Source: Bradyrhizobium paxllaeri (lineage in GTDB: Bacteria > Pseudomonadota > Alphaproteobacteria > Rhizobiales > Xanthobacteraceae). From it: DNA of 64,000 bases. The stretch covers positions 7,658,501 to 7,722,500 of the forward strand of contig NZ_CP042968.1 in NCBI RefSeq assembly GCF_001693515.2, read 5' to 3'. Position 1 is the first letter of the stretch; the number at the start of each line of letters is the position of its first letter. The notes under the pieces were generated by a model that ran no database searches, was not told where the DNA came from, and saw nothing but the letters and a program-made list of their open reading frames with translations. The position numbers were made by a program, and so were the translations under genes. This document shows positions 27,119 to 36,138 of this stretch, piece after piece.

Positions 27119-28475
27119 AATTTCCGCCGACAAAAAACCCCACGCCCATCGCCACCACACTCAGCAGCATCGCCACCGTCGACAACCAGCCCAGCCAATA
27201 AAGCGGCCCCTCGACGACGAACCTGCCCATCACGTCCCTGCGGCGCGCCATGAACATCAAGAGCACCATCACGGGCACGGCGAGCACGCCGTTGATGACG
27301 GCGCTCCAGTACAACGCCGAGATCGGATTGATCGGCGTGAAGTTCAGCACAATGCCGATCCCGGCCGACAACGCCAGCACGGCATAGAAAGCCGCGGCTT
27401 CCTTCGGCTTGCGCGCGAGCCCGACCGGCCACCGCCGCCCCTCGCCGACGGCGTAGGCGGTGGCGCCTGCGAGCACCGGGATTGCCAGCAAGCCGGTGCC
27501 GATGATACCGAGCGCAAAGATCGCTTCCGCAAACGCACCGGCGATCGGACGCAGCGCTTCGGCCGCCTCCGCCGAGCTCTGGATGTCGGTCTTGCCGGCC
27601 GCATGCAGCGTCGCCGCGGCAGTGACGATGATCGACAGCGCGATCAGATTGGAGAAGGCCATGCCGACGATGGTGTCGGCGCGGATGCGGCTGAATTCGC
27701 GCCGCGCGCCGTAATGCTTTTCGATCAGGGGCCGCTTGGTCTTGTCGACGCGCTGGTCTTCGGCTTCCTGCGAGGCCTGCCAGAAGAACAGATAGGGCGA
27801 GATCGTGGTGCCGAGGATCGCGACGATGGTGGTGAAATAATCAAAACTCCAGCTTATTCGCGGGATCAGGATGCCGGCGAGCGCCTCGCCCCACTCAACC
27901 TTGGCAAAGGCGAGCGCTGCGACGTAGGCAAACAGGCTGAGCGTCAGCCATTTCAGCACCGCGACGTAGCGTTTGTAGTCGAGGAAGATCTGCGCCGCGA
28001 CCGAGGTCACACCGAACAGCAGCACGTAGAAGATGCTGTGGCCGCCGATCAGCAGCTTGGTGGCATCCGCCATGGCACCGAGATCGGCGGCGATGTTGAT
28101 GGTGTTGGCGATGAACAGCAACGTCACCACCACATGAAGCAGCCATGCCGAATAATGCCGGCACGCATTGCCTGAAATGCCGTGGCCGGTGACGCGGCCG
28201 ACCCGCGCGGAAATTTCCTGGATCGCCGCCATCAGCGGAAAGGTCAGCAGCATGGTCCAGCCGATGCCGTAGCCGAGCTGGGCGCCGGCCTGGCTGTAAG
28301 TGCCGATCCCCGACGGATCGTCGTCGGATGCGCCGGTAATCAGGCCGGGGCCAAGCGCCTTCAGCGCGTCGCGGAAATGAAACGGACGGGCTTGCGTGGC
28401 GCTCGCAACCGGCGCGACATGGCCGGAGTTCGTACGTTTGCGATGCTCTAGATTCGATCCGGTACGATGTGCCAT
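27114..28475 (-). CDS. NRAMP-related divalent metal transporter (Mg-transporter-like subgroup)
   Basis: 453 residues, about 11 transmembrane helices with the NRAMP fold. The helix-1 metal site reads DPSGIGTY (Asp53) instead of the DPGN of MntH, and the helix-6 site reads TTISPYLFFW where MntH has a Met-Pro-His. Loss of the Met, which favours soft transition metals, matches the NRAMP-related magnesium transporters (NRMT), so Mg2+ or Mn2+ uptake is more likely than Fe2+. ATG 28475 is chosen; the longer frame to 28673 overlaps the next gene. Its stop codon lies inside a family A repeat. Confidence 0.85.
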   Translation of the reverse strand: MAHRTGSNLEHRKRTNSGHVAPVASATQARPFHFRDALKALGPGLITGASDDDPSGIGTYSQAGAQLGYGIGWTMLLTFPLMAAIQEISARVGRVTGHGISGNACRHYSAWLLHVVVTLLFIANTINIAADLGAMADATKLLIGGHSIFYVLLFGVTSVAAQIFLDYKRYVAVLKWLTLSLFAYVAALAFAKVEWGEALAGILIPRISWSFDYFTTIVAILGTTISPYLFFWQASQEAEDQRVDKTKRPLIEKHYGARREFSRIRADTIVGMAFSNLIALSIIVTAAATLHAAGKTDIQSSAEAAEALRPIAGAFAEAIFALGIIGTGLLAIPVLAGATAYAVGEGRRWPVGLARKPKEAAAFYAVLALSAGIGIVLNFTPINPISALYWSAVINGVLAVPVMVLLMFMARRRDVMGRFVVEGPLYWLGWLSTVAMLLSVVAMGVGFFVGGNS

Positions 28476-28511
28476 GCCGCGCGTTTCCACCGCGGCGACA
28501 ACAAAGCTGGC

Positions 28512-28543
28512 GGGGACAAGTTCCTGAGAAGAAACTTGTCCCC
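28512..28543. repeat. Hairpin between the hydrolase and the NRAMP-related gene
   Basis: 11-bp perfect inverted repeat GGGGACAAGTT / AACTTGTCCCC with a 10-base loop, 37 bases upstream of the NRAMP-related start and 24 bases after the preceding gene's stop (both minus strand). No T-run. Could act as an attenuator or 3'-end stabiliser. Confidence 0.55.
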
Positions 28544-28566
28544 TGCTCGGCGGATATGCGGCGAAG

Positions 28567-29349
28567 TCAGGCGGCGCGTAACGGCTCAATGATCGTCGCA
28601 ACGCCCGGCTGCAGAATCCGCAAGCGCGATCCAAAGCCCAGCGTGTCGAAGGTGGCGCGCAGATCGACGGCATTCTGGCGGAAGTGTTTCCAACCGTCGG
28701 TATGCACGGGCACGATCACTGCATCCGGGAATGCGCGTGCAGTTTCGATGGTGTCGTTGGTGTCCATGGTGAGATGGAACGGACCGCGGGTTTGCGCCGC
28801 GCCGGCGAACGGCAACACCACGCCCGCCTTGAAACGCCTCGCCACTTCCGCAACGCCGTCAAACCAGGTGGTGTCGCCGCTGATGTAGATCGGGCGGCTG
28901 CCCGGCCTGCTCGATTCCACCACGAAGCCGATGACGTCGCCGGACAGAGGCTCGATACCGGCCGGCCCGTGACGGGCCGGCGTCGCGGTGATGGTCAAGG
29001 ATTGACCACCTTTCTTCAACTCGGTCGATGCCCAGGGCGCAAAACCTTCCGTCTTGCCGCCGAGCCGCTTGGCGCCCGCCTCCGTCGTCAGCACACGCTT
29101 CGCCTGATCGAGAAACTCGCGGCCGGAATGATCGAGATTGTCCGAGTGCTGGTCGTGGCTCAGCAGCACCGCGTCGATCGCGCCGACATCGCGTGCGCTC
29201 ATCGCGGGTCCGACGAGTTTCTCCAGCCTCACATGCGGCAGTTGATAGTCCTCGCCGGGTTGGTCGAACGTCGGATCGGTGAGGAGACGGAAGCCGTCGA
29301 TCTCGATCAGCGCGGTGGGACCGCCGATCAGGGTGATGGATAGGCTCAT
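28567..29349 (-). CDS. Metallo-beta-lactamase fold hydrolase, UlaG-like
   Basis: 260 residues. Starts MSLSITLIGGPTALIEIDGF, then LLTDPTFDQPG, the metal motif LLSHDQHSDNLDHSG, and later IYISGDTTWFDG and VIVPVHTDGWKHF, the order of ligands seen in UlaG-type and RomA-like phosphodiesterase or lactonase relatives. The substrate is unknown. AGAGGAG precedes ATG 29349, which overlaps the upstream EamA stop by 4 bases. The N-terminal part of the longer open frame is antisense to the EamA gene and was excluded. Confidence 0.88.
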   Translation of the reverse strand: MSLSITLIGGPTALIEIDGFRLLTDPTFDQPGEDYQLPHVRLEKLVGPAMSARDVGAIDAVLLSHDQHSDNLDHSGREFLDQAKRVLTTEAGAKRLGGKTEGFAPWASTELKKGGQSLTITATPARHGPAGIEPLSGDVIGFVVESSRPGSRPIYISGDTTWFDGVAEVARRFKAGVVLPFAGAAQTRGPFHLTMDTNDTIETARAFPDAVIVPVHTDGWKHFRQNAVDLRATFDTLGFGSRLRILQPGVATIIEPLRAA

Positions 29350-30278
29350 GCCGCACTCCTCTTGTTGTCCGATGTGGTGACCGCAGGCCGCGTCACCAGA
29401 TAAATGCCGAGCGCGACGGGAACGATGCCGAGCAGGTCGCGAAACTCGACATGCTCGCCGAGCACGAGGAACGCGAACAGCATGCCGAGCGGCGGCATCA
29501 GGAAATGGTAGGCGCTCGCGGCCGTCGCGCCACACACTTTCAGGAGATGAAACCAGAGCAGATAGGCGAGGATCGAGCCGCCGAGCACCAGGAAGGCGAA
29601 CGCACCGAGCAGGCGTGTGCTGGGCACGATGTCGCTGACGCTGGAGAGCGTGAAGGCGAACGGCATCACGGCAAGGCCGCCGGCGATGTTCTGGATGCCG
29701 TTGCCGATCCACAACGAGCCCTTCGGCGCCAGCACCTTGAACAGGATGGTGCCGGCGACGATCGAGGCGAGCGAGGCCAGCGTGAACAGGATGCCGTGCC
29801 AGTCATCCGTGCCGACGGTCATGCGGTGCCAGACGATGAAGGCGACGCCGGCCATGCCGAGCATGAGACCCGTCACCTTGCGCCAGGTCAGGGCTTCGCC
29901 GAGGAACAGCGCAGCCAGCATCGCGATGAAGACGGGATTGGCCGATACGATCAGGCCGCCGAGACCGGCCGACACCGTCTTGAGTCCGGTATAGCCGAGG
30001 CCGAGATAGAGCGCGTTGTTGGCGACGCCGAGCACCGCGAATACGGCGGCGTCGCGCCACGACAGATTCCATTCCTCGCGGCGCAGGGCGGATATGCCGA
30101 GGATCAGGATGCCGGCCAGCGAGAACCGCGCGGCAAGCAGGATCAGCGGCGGGCAGTCCGTGACGCCGATCTTGCCGGCGACGAAAGCGAAGCTCCAGAG
30201 CAGGCAGAACAACGCGATATAAAGTGGGAGCGTGTTGAAGGTCGTGCGGGGAACCGCGACCGAGGGCGCGAGCGACAT
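29346..30278 (-). CDS. EamA/DMT-family transporter
   Basis: 310 residues with ten transmembrane helices in two EamA repeats: YIALFCLLWSFAFVAGKIGV at the start and SILAYLLWFHLLKVCGATAA in the second half, ending VALGIYLVTRP. Probably a metabolite or drug exporter. ATG 30278 has AAGGAG well placed, better than 30299. It overlaps the MBL hydrolase gene and is divergent from a LysR gene across a 92-bp AT-rich gap, so LysR control is likely. Confidence 0.9.
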   Translation of the reverse strand: MSLAPSVAVPRTTFNTLPLYIALFCLLWSFAFVAGKIGVTDCPPLILLAARFSLAGILILGISALRREEWNLSWRDAAVFAVLGVANNALYLGLGYTGLKTVSAGLGGLIVSANPVFIAMLAALFLGEALTWRKVTGLMLGMAGVAFIVWHRMTVGTDDWHGILFTLASLASIVAGTILFKVLAPKGSLWIGNGIQNIAGGLAVMPFAFTLSSVSDIVPSTRLLGAFAFLVLGGSILAYLLWFHLLKVCGATAASAYHFLMPPLGMLFAFLVLGEHVEFRDLLGIVPVALGIYLVTRPAVTTSDNKRSAA

Positions 30279-30370
30279 GGGAAGTCTCCTTGTCCCCATG
30301 ATCTAGGCCCGCACCTTGATATTTGGAAATTAAATGATAAACTGACATCCAGTGGATTTATAAATGGAGC

Positions 30371-31240
30371 ATGGCCATGCTCGATCTGGAGCTCCTGCGC
30401 AGCTTCGTTTCCGTCGTCGATGCCGGCGGCTTTACCCGCGCCGGCGAGCGCGTTCACCGCACGCAATCGACCGTGAGCCAGCAGATCAAGCGGCTGGAAG
30501 ACGACGTCGGCCAGCCGCTGCTCAACCGCAACGGCAAGGATGTGACGCCGACCGAAGCCGGTGAACGCCTGCTGTCCTATGCGCGGCGGCTGTTGTCGCT
30601 CGCGGAAGAAGCGCGCGACGTGGTGGCGCGTCCGGGCAATGAAGGCGCAGTGCGGCTCGGGGTTCCCGAGGATTTTGCCGCCTATCGCCTGACCAAGCTG
30701 CTTGCGGCTTTCTCCCGCTCGCATCCCATGCTGCGGCTCGACGTGCGCGCCGACCAGAGCGCCAACCTGAAGCGCGAGCTTGAACGCGGCGAACTCGACC
30801 TTGCGCTGTTCAAGCGTCCGGCCGGCGAGAAAGGCGGCATCGCGGCATGGCCGGAGCGCGTGCATTGGGTCACCAGCAAGAGCCACCCGCGCGATACACG
30901 CGAGGGCTCCGTGCCGCTGATCGGGTTTCCAACGGGCTGCCTCTATCGCGCAGGCGCCATCCATGCGCTGGAGAGCGCAGGGCGGACCTGGCACATGACC
31001 TATACTTCTTCCAACCTCTCCGGCATCCAGGCCGCGATCGCGGCCGGCATGGGCTTGAGCATTTTGTCCGAGATCGCGATCCAGGCCGACCATCGCGTGC
31101 TGACCGCGCGAGACGGCTTTGCGCCGATCGACAAGACGGAAGTCGCGCTGGTGGCCGCGCCCAACGCCAGCCCGGCGACGCTGCGGCTGGCGGACCGGCT
31201 GGCGGAGTTTTGCGAGACGGTGCAGGCGAAGGCAGCGTAG
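30371..31240 (+). CDS. LysR-family transcriptional regulator
   Basis: 289 residues. Helix-turn-helix LELLRSFVSVVDAGGFTRAG with HRTQSTVSQQIKRLEDDVGQ, and a type-2 periplasmic-binding-like effector domain from about 92 (VRLGVPEDFAAYRLTKLLAAF). Divergent from the EamA-hydrolase operon. The AT-rich gap (TGATATTTGGAAATTAAATG around 30317) holds ATTT/AAAT half-sites that could form a T-N11-A box, but I cannot define it confidently. Confidence 0.9.
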   Translation: MAMLDLELLRSFVSVVDAGGFTRAGERVHRTQSTVSQQIKRLEDDVGQPLLNRNGKDVTPTEAGERLLSYARRLLSLAEEARDVVARPGNEGAVRLGVPEDFAAYRLTKLLAAFSRSHPMLRLDVRADQSANLKRELERGELDLALFKRPAGEKGGIAAWPERVHWVTSKSHPRDTREGSVPLIGFPTGCLYRAGAIHALESAGRTWHMTYTSSNLSGIQAAIAAGMGLSILSEIAIQADHRVLTARDGFAPIDKTEVALVAAPNASPATLRLADRLAEFCETVQAKAA

Positions 31241-31253
31241 CGATACGAGGAAT

Positions 31254-31347
31254 CGTAGGGTGGGCAAAGGCGCGAAGCGCAGTGCCCACCATCCATCAAC
31301 AACGTCGCTCCTGAATGGTGGGCACGCTGCGCTTTGCCCACCCTACG
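31254..31347. repeat. Polar inverted repeat, family A, copy 4
   Basis: Left arm CGTAGGGTGGGCAAAGGCGC (long type), right arm ATGGTGGGCACGCTGCGC with CCCACCCTACG (short type). Fills the gap between the convergent LysR and PdeM genes, 13 and 21 bases from their stops. Confidence 0.9.
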
Positions 31348-31368
31348 GTCCAAGACCGATCTAGATTC

Positions 31369-32079
31369 TCAATAACACCGCGACGCCGCGATCGCGTGCA
31401 GCCGGTTGTCGCCGAGCACATGCGCCATAAAACCCGGCGTCCCGAAAATTTTTGCGAACGCCGGATCGCGGATGCTGAGGCCGCCGGTATAGGCGCCGAA
31501 CGCCGGCATCACCGCGCGCTCGCCGTCGCTGGCAAAACAACGCCGCTCCATCGAGCGGCCGCGGGTGGCGACGCGGGCCTTGGGATGCAGATGGCCGGCG
31601 ATTTCGCCGGCGGCTCCCGTGGGCTCATGGCGGAAGGCAATCGGCCCGATCGCGACCTCGTTCGCCACCGTGCCGCCGAGATCGGACGGCAGCGCCGGAT
31701 CGTGATTGCCCGAGATCCAGATCCAGTCGCGCCGCGCCTGCATTGCCGAGAGCGCGTCGCGGTCAGACTCAGACAACCGTTCATGCGCCTCGCGATCGTG
31801 AAAGCTGTCGCCGAGCGCAATCACCATGCGCGGGTCGTGCCGCGCGATCACGGCGGCGAGCCGGCTCAGTGTCGCGACGGTGTCGTAAGGCGGCAGCAGC
31901 ACGCCGCGCCTGGCGAAGCTCGAGCCTTTTTCCAGATGCAGGTCGGATACGACGAGGAGGCGCTGCTCCTGCCAGAACAGCGTGCCGGAGAGGTCGGCAA
32001 CGAACCTGACGTCGGCTACCATGACCTTCGAGGCGCGCATCTCTTGATCGTCTCCCGAAGATTGCGCCCCCGCCGTCAC
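31369..32079 (-). CDS. pdeM: Ligase-associated DNA damage response endonuclease PdeM
   Basis: 236 residues, calcineurin-like metallophosphoesterase. All metal motifs are visible: VVSDLHLEKGSSFARRG, ALGDSFHD, WISGNHDP and AGHLHPKAR. PdeM belongs to the four-gene bacterial set (PdeM, DEXH helicase, MBL exonuclease, ATP-dependent ligase). A GTG start at 32079 with GGGAAGG upstream is preferred, 12 bases after the helicase stop, so both are in one transcript; ATG 32040 or 32022 are alternatives. Confidence 0.9.
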   Translation of the reverse strand: MTAGAQSSGDDQEMRASKVMVADVRFVADLSGTLFWQEQRLLVVSDLHLEKGSSFARRGVLLPPYDTVATLSRLAAVIARHDPRMVIALGDSFHDREAHERLSESDRDALSAMQARRDWIWISGNHDPALPSDLGGTVANEVAIGPIAFRHEPTGAAGEIAGHLHPKARVATRGRSMERRCFASDGERAVMPAFGAYTGGLSIRDPAFAKIFGTPGFMAHVLGDNRLHAIAASRCY

Positions 32080-32091
32080 GTGCCTTCCCGT

Positions 32092-34677
32092 CTATCCCAT
32101 CGCCTCTTTGACGAGTTCGTCGGCGGCTTCCGCCAGCAACTCGTCGCCCGCTTCGCCATAAACTGACTCGCGGCCGATTTCCAGCATCACCGGCACCGCC
32201 AGCGGCGAAACATGTTCGAGTTCCCGATGGGTGATTCGTCCCTGGATGCGGGAGAGCATATCACCCAGACGCTTGAGATCGAGCAGGCCGGCGGCAGCAT
32301 CAGCGCGCGCGGCACGCAGCAGCACGTGGTCGGCCTGGTGCTTGCGCAGCACGTCGTAGACGAGGTCGGTCGAGAACAGCACCTGGCGGCGGCTCTTTTC
32401 TTCGCCGGTGAAGCGCCGCGGAATCAGGCCCGAGATCAGCGCGCAATTGCGGAAGGTGCGTTTCATCAGTGCGGACTCGGCGAGCCACGCCTCGAGGTCG
32501 TCGCCGAGCATGTCGGGCGCGAACAGCGCGGCGAAATCGAGCTTGCCGTGACGTACCATGAAGGAGATGTCGCCAAGGCCCCAGATCGCGAGCGCATATT
32601 CATTGGCGACGAAGCCGAGCGGCCGGGCGCGGGCGCGCTCCAGCCGGCGCGTCAGCAGCATGCCGAGCGTCTGATGCGCGAGCCGACCCTCGAAGGGATA
32701 GCACACCATGTAATGCTTGCCGCCGCGCGGGAAAGTTTCGATCAAGAGCTCGCGCACGGCGGGCACGCGGGAAAAGTGCCGTTGCAGCGACAGCCAGTCG
32801 CGCACCTGCTCCGGCAGCGCGTTCCACTGCCGCCGGTCATCAAGCAGTTTCCGGACGCGTTCGGCCAGATAGGTGGATAATGGAAACTTGCCGCCCATGT
32901 AGGACGGCACTTTGGCGTCCTTGTCGTTGGCGCGAGAGACGTAGACCTGGTCCTCGACCAGCGCTTCGTAACGCACGATCTCGCCGCCGAAAACGAAGGT
33001 GTCGCCGGCGACCAGTCCTTCGATGAAATATTCCTCGATCTCGCCCAGCATCCTGCCGCCGCGGCCGATCATGCCGGTGGAGCCGGCCCCGCTACCGCGG
33101 CCGCGCACCAGCCTCACCTTGAGCATGGCCTCTTCGACGATGGTGCCGACGTTGAGACGATAGCTCTGCCGCACCTTTGGGTTGGCGACGCGCCAGCGGC
33201 CCTGCTTGTCCTGCTTGATGCGGGCGAAACGCTCATAAGTTTTCAGTGCATAGCCGCCGGTGGCGACGAAATCGACCACGTCGTCGAAATCGTTGCGCGT
33301 CAGCGACGCATAGGGTGCCGAGGTCAGCACTTCCTCATAGAGCTCATCGGAAAGAAACGGCTCGCCGCAGGCGCAGCCGAGCACGTGCTGCGCCAGCACG
33401 TCGAGCGCGCCGGTCCGCAATGGCGGCGTGTCCTGCGCATTCTCCGCGATGGCATCGATCGCGACGCGGCATTCCAGCACCTCGAAACGGTTGGCCGGGA
33501 TCAGCACCGCGCGCGAGGGCTCGTCGAGTCGGTGGTTGGCGCGGCCGATCCGCTGCATCAGGCGCGAGGCGCCCTTGGGCGCGCCGACATTGACGACGAG
33601 ATCGATGTCGCCCCAGTCGATGCCGAGGTCGAGCGAGGAGGTGCAGACCACGCCACGCAGTTTTCCCGCCGCCATCGCATCCTCGACCTTGCGGCGCTGG
33701 GCGACGTCGAGCGAGCCGTGATGCAGGGCGATGGCGAGGCCGTCGTCGTTCATGCGCCAGAAATCCTGGAACAGCATTTCGGCCTGGCTGCGAGTGTTGA
33801 CGAAGATCAGCGTGGTCTTGTTGCGCTTGATCAGCTCGTACATTTCGCCAAGCGCATGGCGCGCGGTGTGGCCGGCCCAGGGCAGGCGCTCCTTTGTGTC
33901 GAGCATCTCGACGACGGGCACCGCGGCGCCGCCGGCCACAACGATATCGGCGGACACTTCCCTGCCATCGCGCTGCGGCATCAGAAACCGCGCCAGCGAT
34001 TCCGGCTCGGCTACCGTCGCCGACAGGCCGATCGCGCGCATCTCCGGCGCCAGCCGCCACAGCCGCGCCAACCCCAGCGACAGCAAATCGCCGCGCTTGG
34101 AGGTGACGAGCGCATGCAACTCGTCGAGCACGATGCGCCGGAGCGAGGAGAACAGAAACGGCGCGTCGTCGGAGGACAACAGCAGCGCCAGTTGTTCCGG
34201 CGTGGTGAGCAAAATATCCGGCGGATAGCGCCGTTGCCGCTGCCGCCGCGACACCGGCGTGTCGCCGGTGCGGGTCTCGACCTTGATCGGCAGCCCCATC
34301 TCCGCGATCGGCGTCTCCAGGTTGCGCGCGATATCGACCGCGAGCGCTTTCAGCGGCGAGATGTAGAGGGTGTGAAGACCGCCGGTGCGCTTCACGCTGC
34401 GGCCGGTCGAGATGAGGTTCTTGGTGCCTTCGCCCCGTTGGACGGCTGGATGGGAAAGCTCCACCAGCGTCGGGAGAAAGCCAGCCAGCGTCTTGCCGGC
34501 GCCGGTCGGCGCGATCAGCAGCGCCGAGCGGTCCTCCCGTGCTTTCGCAAGCAGCGCCAATTGGTGCTCCCGGGGCGACCAGCCGCGCGCGGCGAACCAG
34601 TCGCGAAACTGGCGCGGCAGCAGGTCGGCCGTTTCCGACGGCGTGACGGAGAAGAGATCGAGCGTCGACACGCCCAA
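32092..34677 (-). CDS. lhr: Ligase-associated DEXH-box helicase (Lhr-like)
   Basis: 861 residues. Superfamily 2 helicase: LIAPTGAGKTLAGFLPTLVE (Walker A), VLDELHALV (DELH box), LSATVAEPESLARF (motif III), RLMQRIGRANHRLDEPSRA (motif VI), and an Lhr-type C-terminal extension. Relatives are 3'-5' helicases that favour RNA:DNA hybrids. It is co-oriented with pdeM and divergent from the exonuclease-ligase pair, but with two unrelated genes between. The start is read as TTG 34677 (a GTG two codons later is possible). Confidence 0.93.
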   Translation of the reverse strand: MGVSTLDLFSVTPSETADLLPRQFRDWFAARGWSPREHQLALLAKAREDRSALLIAPTGAGKTLAGFLPTLVELSHPAVQRGEGTKNLISTGRSVKRTGGLHTLYISPLKALAVDIARNLETPIAEMGLPIKVETRTGDTPVSRRQRQRRYPPDILLTTPEQLALLLSSDDAPFLFSSLRRIVLDELHALVTSKRGDLLSLGLARLWRLAPEMRAIGLSATVAEPESLARFLMPQRDGREVSADIVVAGGAAVPVVEMLDTKERLPWAGHTARHALGEMYELIKRNKTTLIFVNTRSQAEMLFQDFWRMNDDGLAIALHHGSLDVAQRRKVEDAMAAGKLRGVVCTSSLDLGIDWGDIDLVVNVGAPKGASRLMQRIGRANHRLDEPSRAVLIPANRFEVLECRVAIDAIAENAQDTPPLRTGALDVLAQHVLGCACGEPFLSDELYEEVLTSAPYASLTRNDFDDVVDFVATGGYALKTYERFARIKQDKQGRWRVANPKVRQSYRLNVGTIVEEAMLKVRLVRGRGSGAGSTGMIGRGGRMLGEIEEYFIEGLVAGDTFVFGGEIVRYEALVEDQVYVSRANDKDAKVPSYMGGKFPLSTYLAERVRKLLDDRRQWNALPEQVRDWLSLQRHFSRVPAVRELLIETFPRGGKHYMVCYPFEGRLAHQTLGMLLTRRLERARARPLGFVANEYALAIWGLGDISFMVRHGKLDFAALFAPDMLGDDLEAWLAESALMKRTFRNCALISGLIPRRFTGEEKSRRQVLFSTDLVYDVLRKHQADHVLLRAARADAAAGLLDLKRLGDMLSRIQGRITHRELEHVSPLAVPVMLEIGRESVYGEAGDELLAEAADELVKEAMG

Positions 34678-34724
34678 GAGGTAAGCGGTTCAGGCGGCCT
34701 CGTCGAGGGCTGGAGCCGCAGACC

Positions 34725-34799
34725 CGTCGTTCCGGGGCGCGCAGCGAACCCGGAACCTCGAGATTCCGGGTTCGATGCTGCGCATCGCCCCGGAATGAC
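34725..34799. repeat. Palindromic intergenic repeat, family D, copy 2
   Basis: Starts CGTCGTTCCGGGGCGC and ends CGCCCCGGAATGAC, with the inner element GAACCCGGAACCTCGAGATT facing CCGGGTTC. Lies between the solute-binding protein gene and the helicase gene. Confidence 0.85.
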
Positions 34800-34802
34800 C
34801 GG

Positions 34803-36032
34803 CTACTCCGTCACTGGCTTGTCCGAGATATCCCAGTCCTTGCCGTTGAAGATCGAGATGTAGAGCGTCTTCATCGGCGTGTAGTCCTCGGGCGTATAGC
34901 TGTAGTTCACGCCGTCGAGGAAATAGGGCGAATGAAAACCCGCCAGCGTCGTGGCATGTTTCAGCACGTTGGCGCGGGTGAGTTCGTCGCCGCAGCGGCG
35001 CAGGATTTCCGCCATCGACGCGACCTGGCCATAGCCGGCAAAGGCGATGGTGTTGTCAGGGTCGACATTGGGCAGATACTTTTTGCGTAGCTCCTCGAAT
35101 GCCATCACGTCCGCGTCCTTCTCGAAGCGCGGCACGCCGACTTCCTTGGCGTATCTGATCGCGACGATGCCGGCGGCGTTCTCGAAACCGGCGGCGCTGA
35201 GAATCGAGCGGCCGGTCGATCCCGCCGATAGCAGATGCAGCGGCTTCCAGCCGAGTTCCGCGACTCTGCGGATCGACTGCGACGACGCCTTGCCGGTCGA
35301 GATATTGTAGAAAACATCGGCGCCGGATTTCGAGAGACTGATGATCTGCGAATCGATCGTCGGCTCGGTCAGATCGTAGCTCTGCTCTATGATCACCTTG
35401 GCGGCGCCGCCGGCATCCGCCAGCACCTTCTTGAAGGGCGCGAGGAAGTCGCGCCCGAAATCGTCGTTCTGATAGAGGATGCCGATCTTTGCGTTCGGCT
35501 TCACCCCCACGACATGCTTGGCAAGGATGCGCGCTTCCGTCGGATAAAGCGGCAGGCCCGCCATGGTCCATTTGAAGTTCTTCGGGTCGTTCCATTTCGA
35601 CGCGCCGGTATTGAGCAGGAGCTGCGGCACGCCCTTCGAGTTGAGATATTTGTGCACGGCGGTCTGCGGCGCGGTGCCGAGCGAGCCATACAGCGCCAGC
35701 ACTTCCTCCTGCTCGACCAGCCGCCGCGTCGCCTCGACGCATTTCGGCGCGCTGTAGGCGTCGTCCATGGAAAAGAATTTCACCTTGCGTCCGTTGATGC
35801 CGCCCTTCTCGTTCAGCATCTGGAAATAAGCCTCGCCGACGCGTCCCAGCACGCCATAGAGCGAGCCGGGACCGGAATGCGGCACGGTCTGCCCGATCTT
35901 GATTTCGGTGTCGCTGGCGCCCGGATCGTATTTCTTTTCCGCGGCCCAGACGAAGGGCGCCGGCATGGCGGAAGCGAGGGCGGAGGCAAGCACGGTGGCG
36001 CCGAATTCGCGCCGGGTTTGTTTGTTCTTCAT
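34803..36032 (-). CDS. ABC transporter substrate-binding protein, branched-chain amino acid (Leu/Ile/Val) type
   Basis: 409 residues. Signal MKNKQTRREFGATVLASALA with an RR motif, possibly Tat-exported. The periplasmic-binding fold type 1 is clear: IKIGQTVPHSGPGSLYGVLG, VRRLVEQEEVLALYGSLGTA-like loop and VGILYQNDDFGRDFLAPFKK-like strand. The ligand is unknown; such proteins bind amino acids, amides or aromatic acids. GGGAG precedes ATG 36032. No permease or ATPase gene is adjacent, so it is an orphan binding protein. It sits inside the otherwise continuous ligase-associated repair locus. Confidence 0.9.
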   Translation of the reverse strand: MKNKQTRREFGATVLASALASAMPAPFVWAAEKKYDPGASDTEIKIGQTVPHSGPGSLYGVLGRVGEAYFQMLNEKGGINGRKVKFFSMDDAYSAPKCVEATRRLVEQEEVLALYGSLGTAPQTAVHKYLNSKGVPQLLLNTGASKWNDPKNFKWTMAGLPLYPTEARILAKHVVGVKPNAKIGILYQNDDFGRDFLAPFKKVLADAGGAAKVIIEQSYDLTEPTIDSQIISLSKSGADVFYNISTGKASSQSIRRVAELGWKPLHLLSAGSTGRSILSAAGFENAAGIVAIRYAKEVGVPRFEKDADVMAFEELRKKYLPNVDPDNTIAFAGYGQVASMAEILRRCGDELTRANVLKHATTLAGFHSPYFLDGVNYSYTPEDYTPMKTLYISIFNGKDWDISDKPVTE

Positions 36033-36138
36033 TGTTGTTTCTCCCTTATGGGAGCTTGATCCGGCATTCCGGCGCCAGTGGCAATAGCTGACATGTCGCA
36101 CGCAATGCCGCCATACGCTGTGTGCGTAGCGTCTAGAC

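Noticed and set aside
31315..32166. Open frames starting [11 protein letters not shown] and similar at several places
   Set aside because: The recurring peptide is translated family A repeat, not a conserved protein start.
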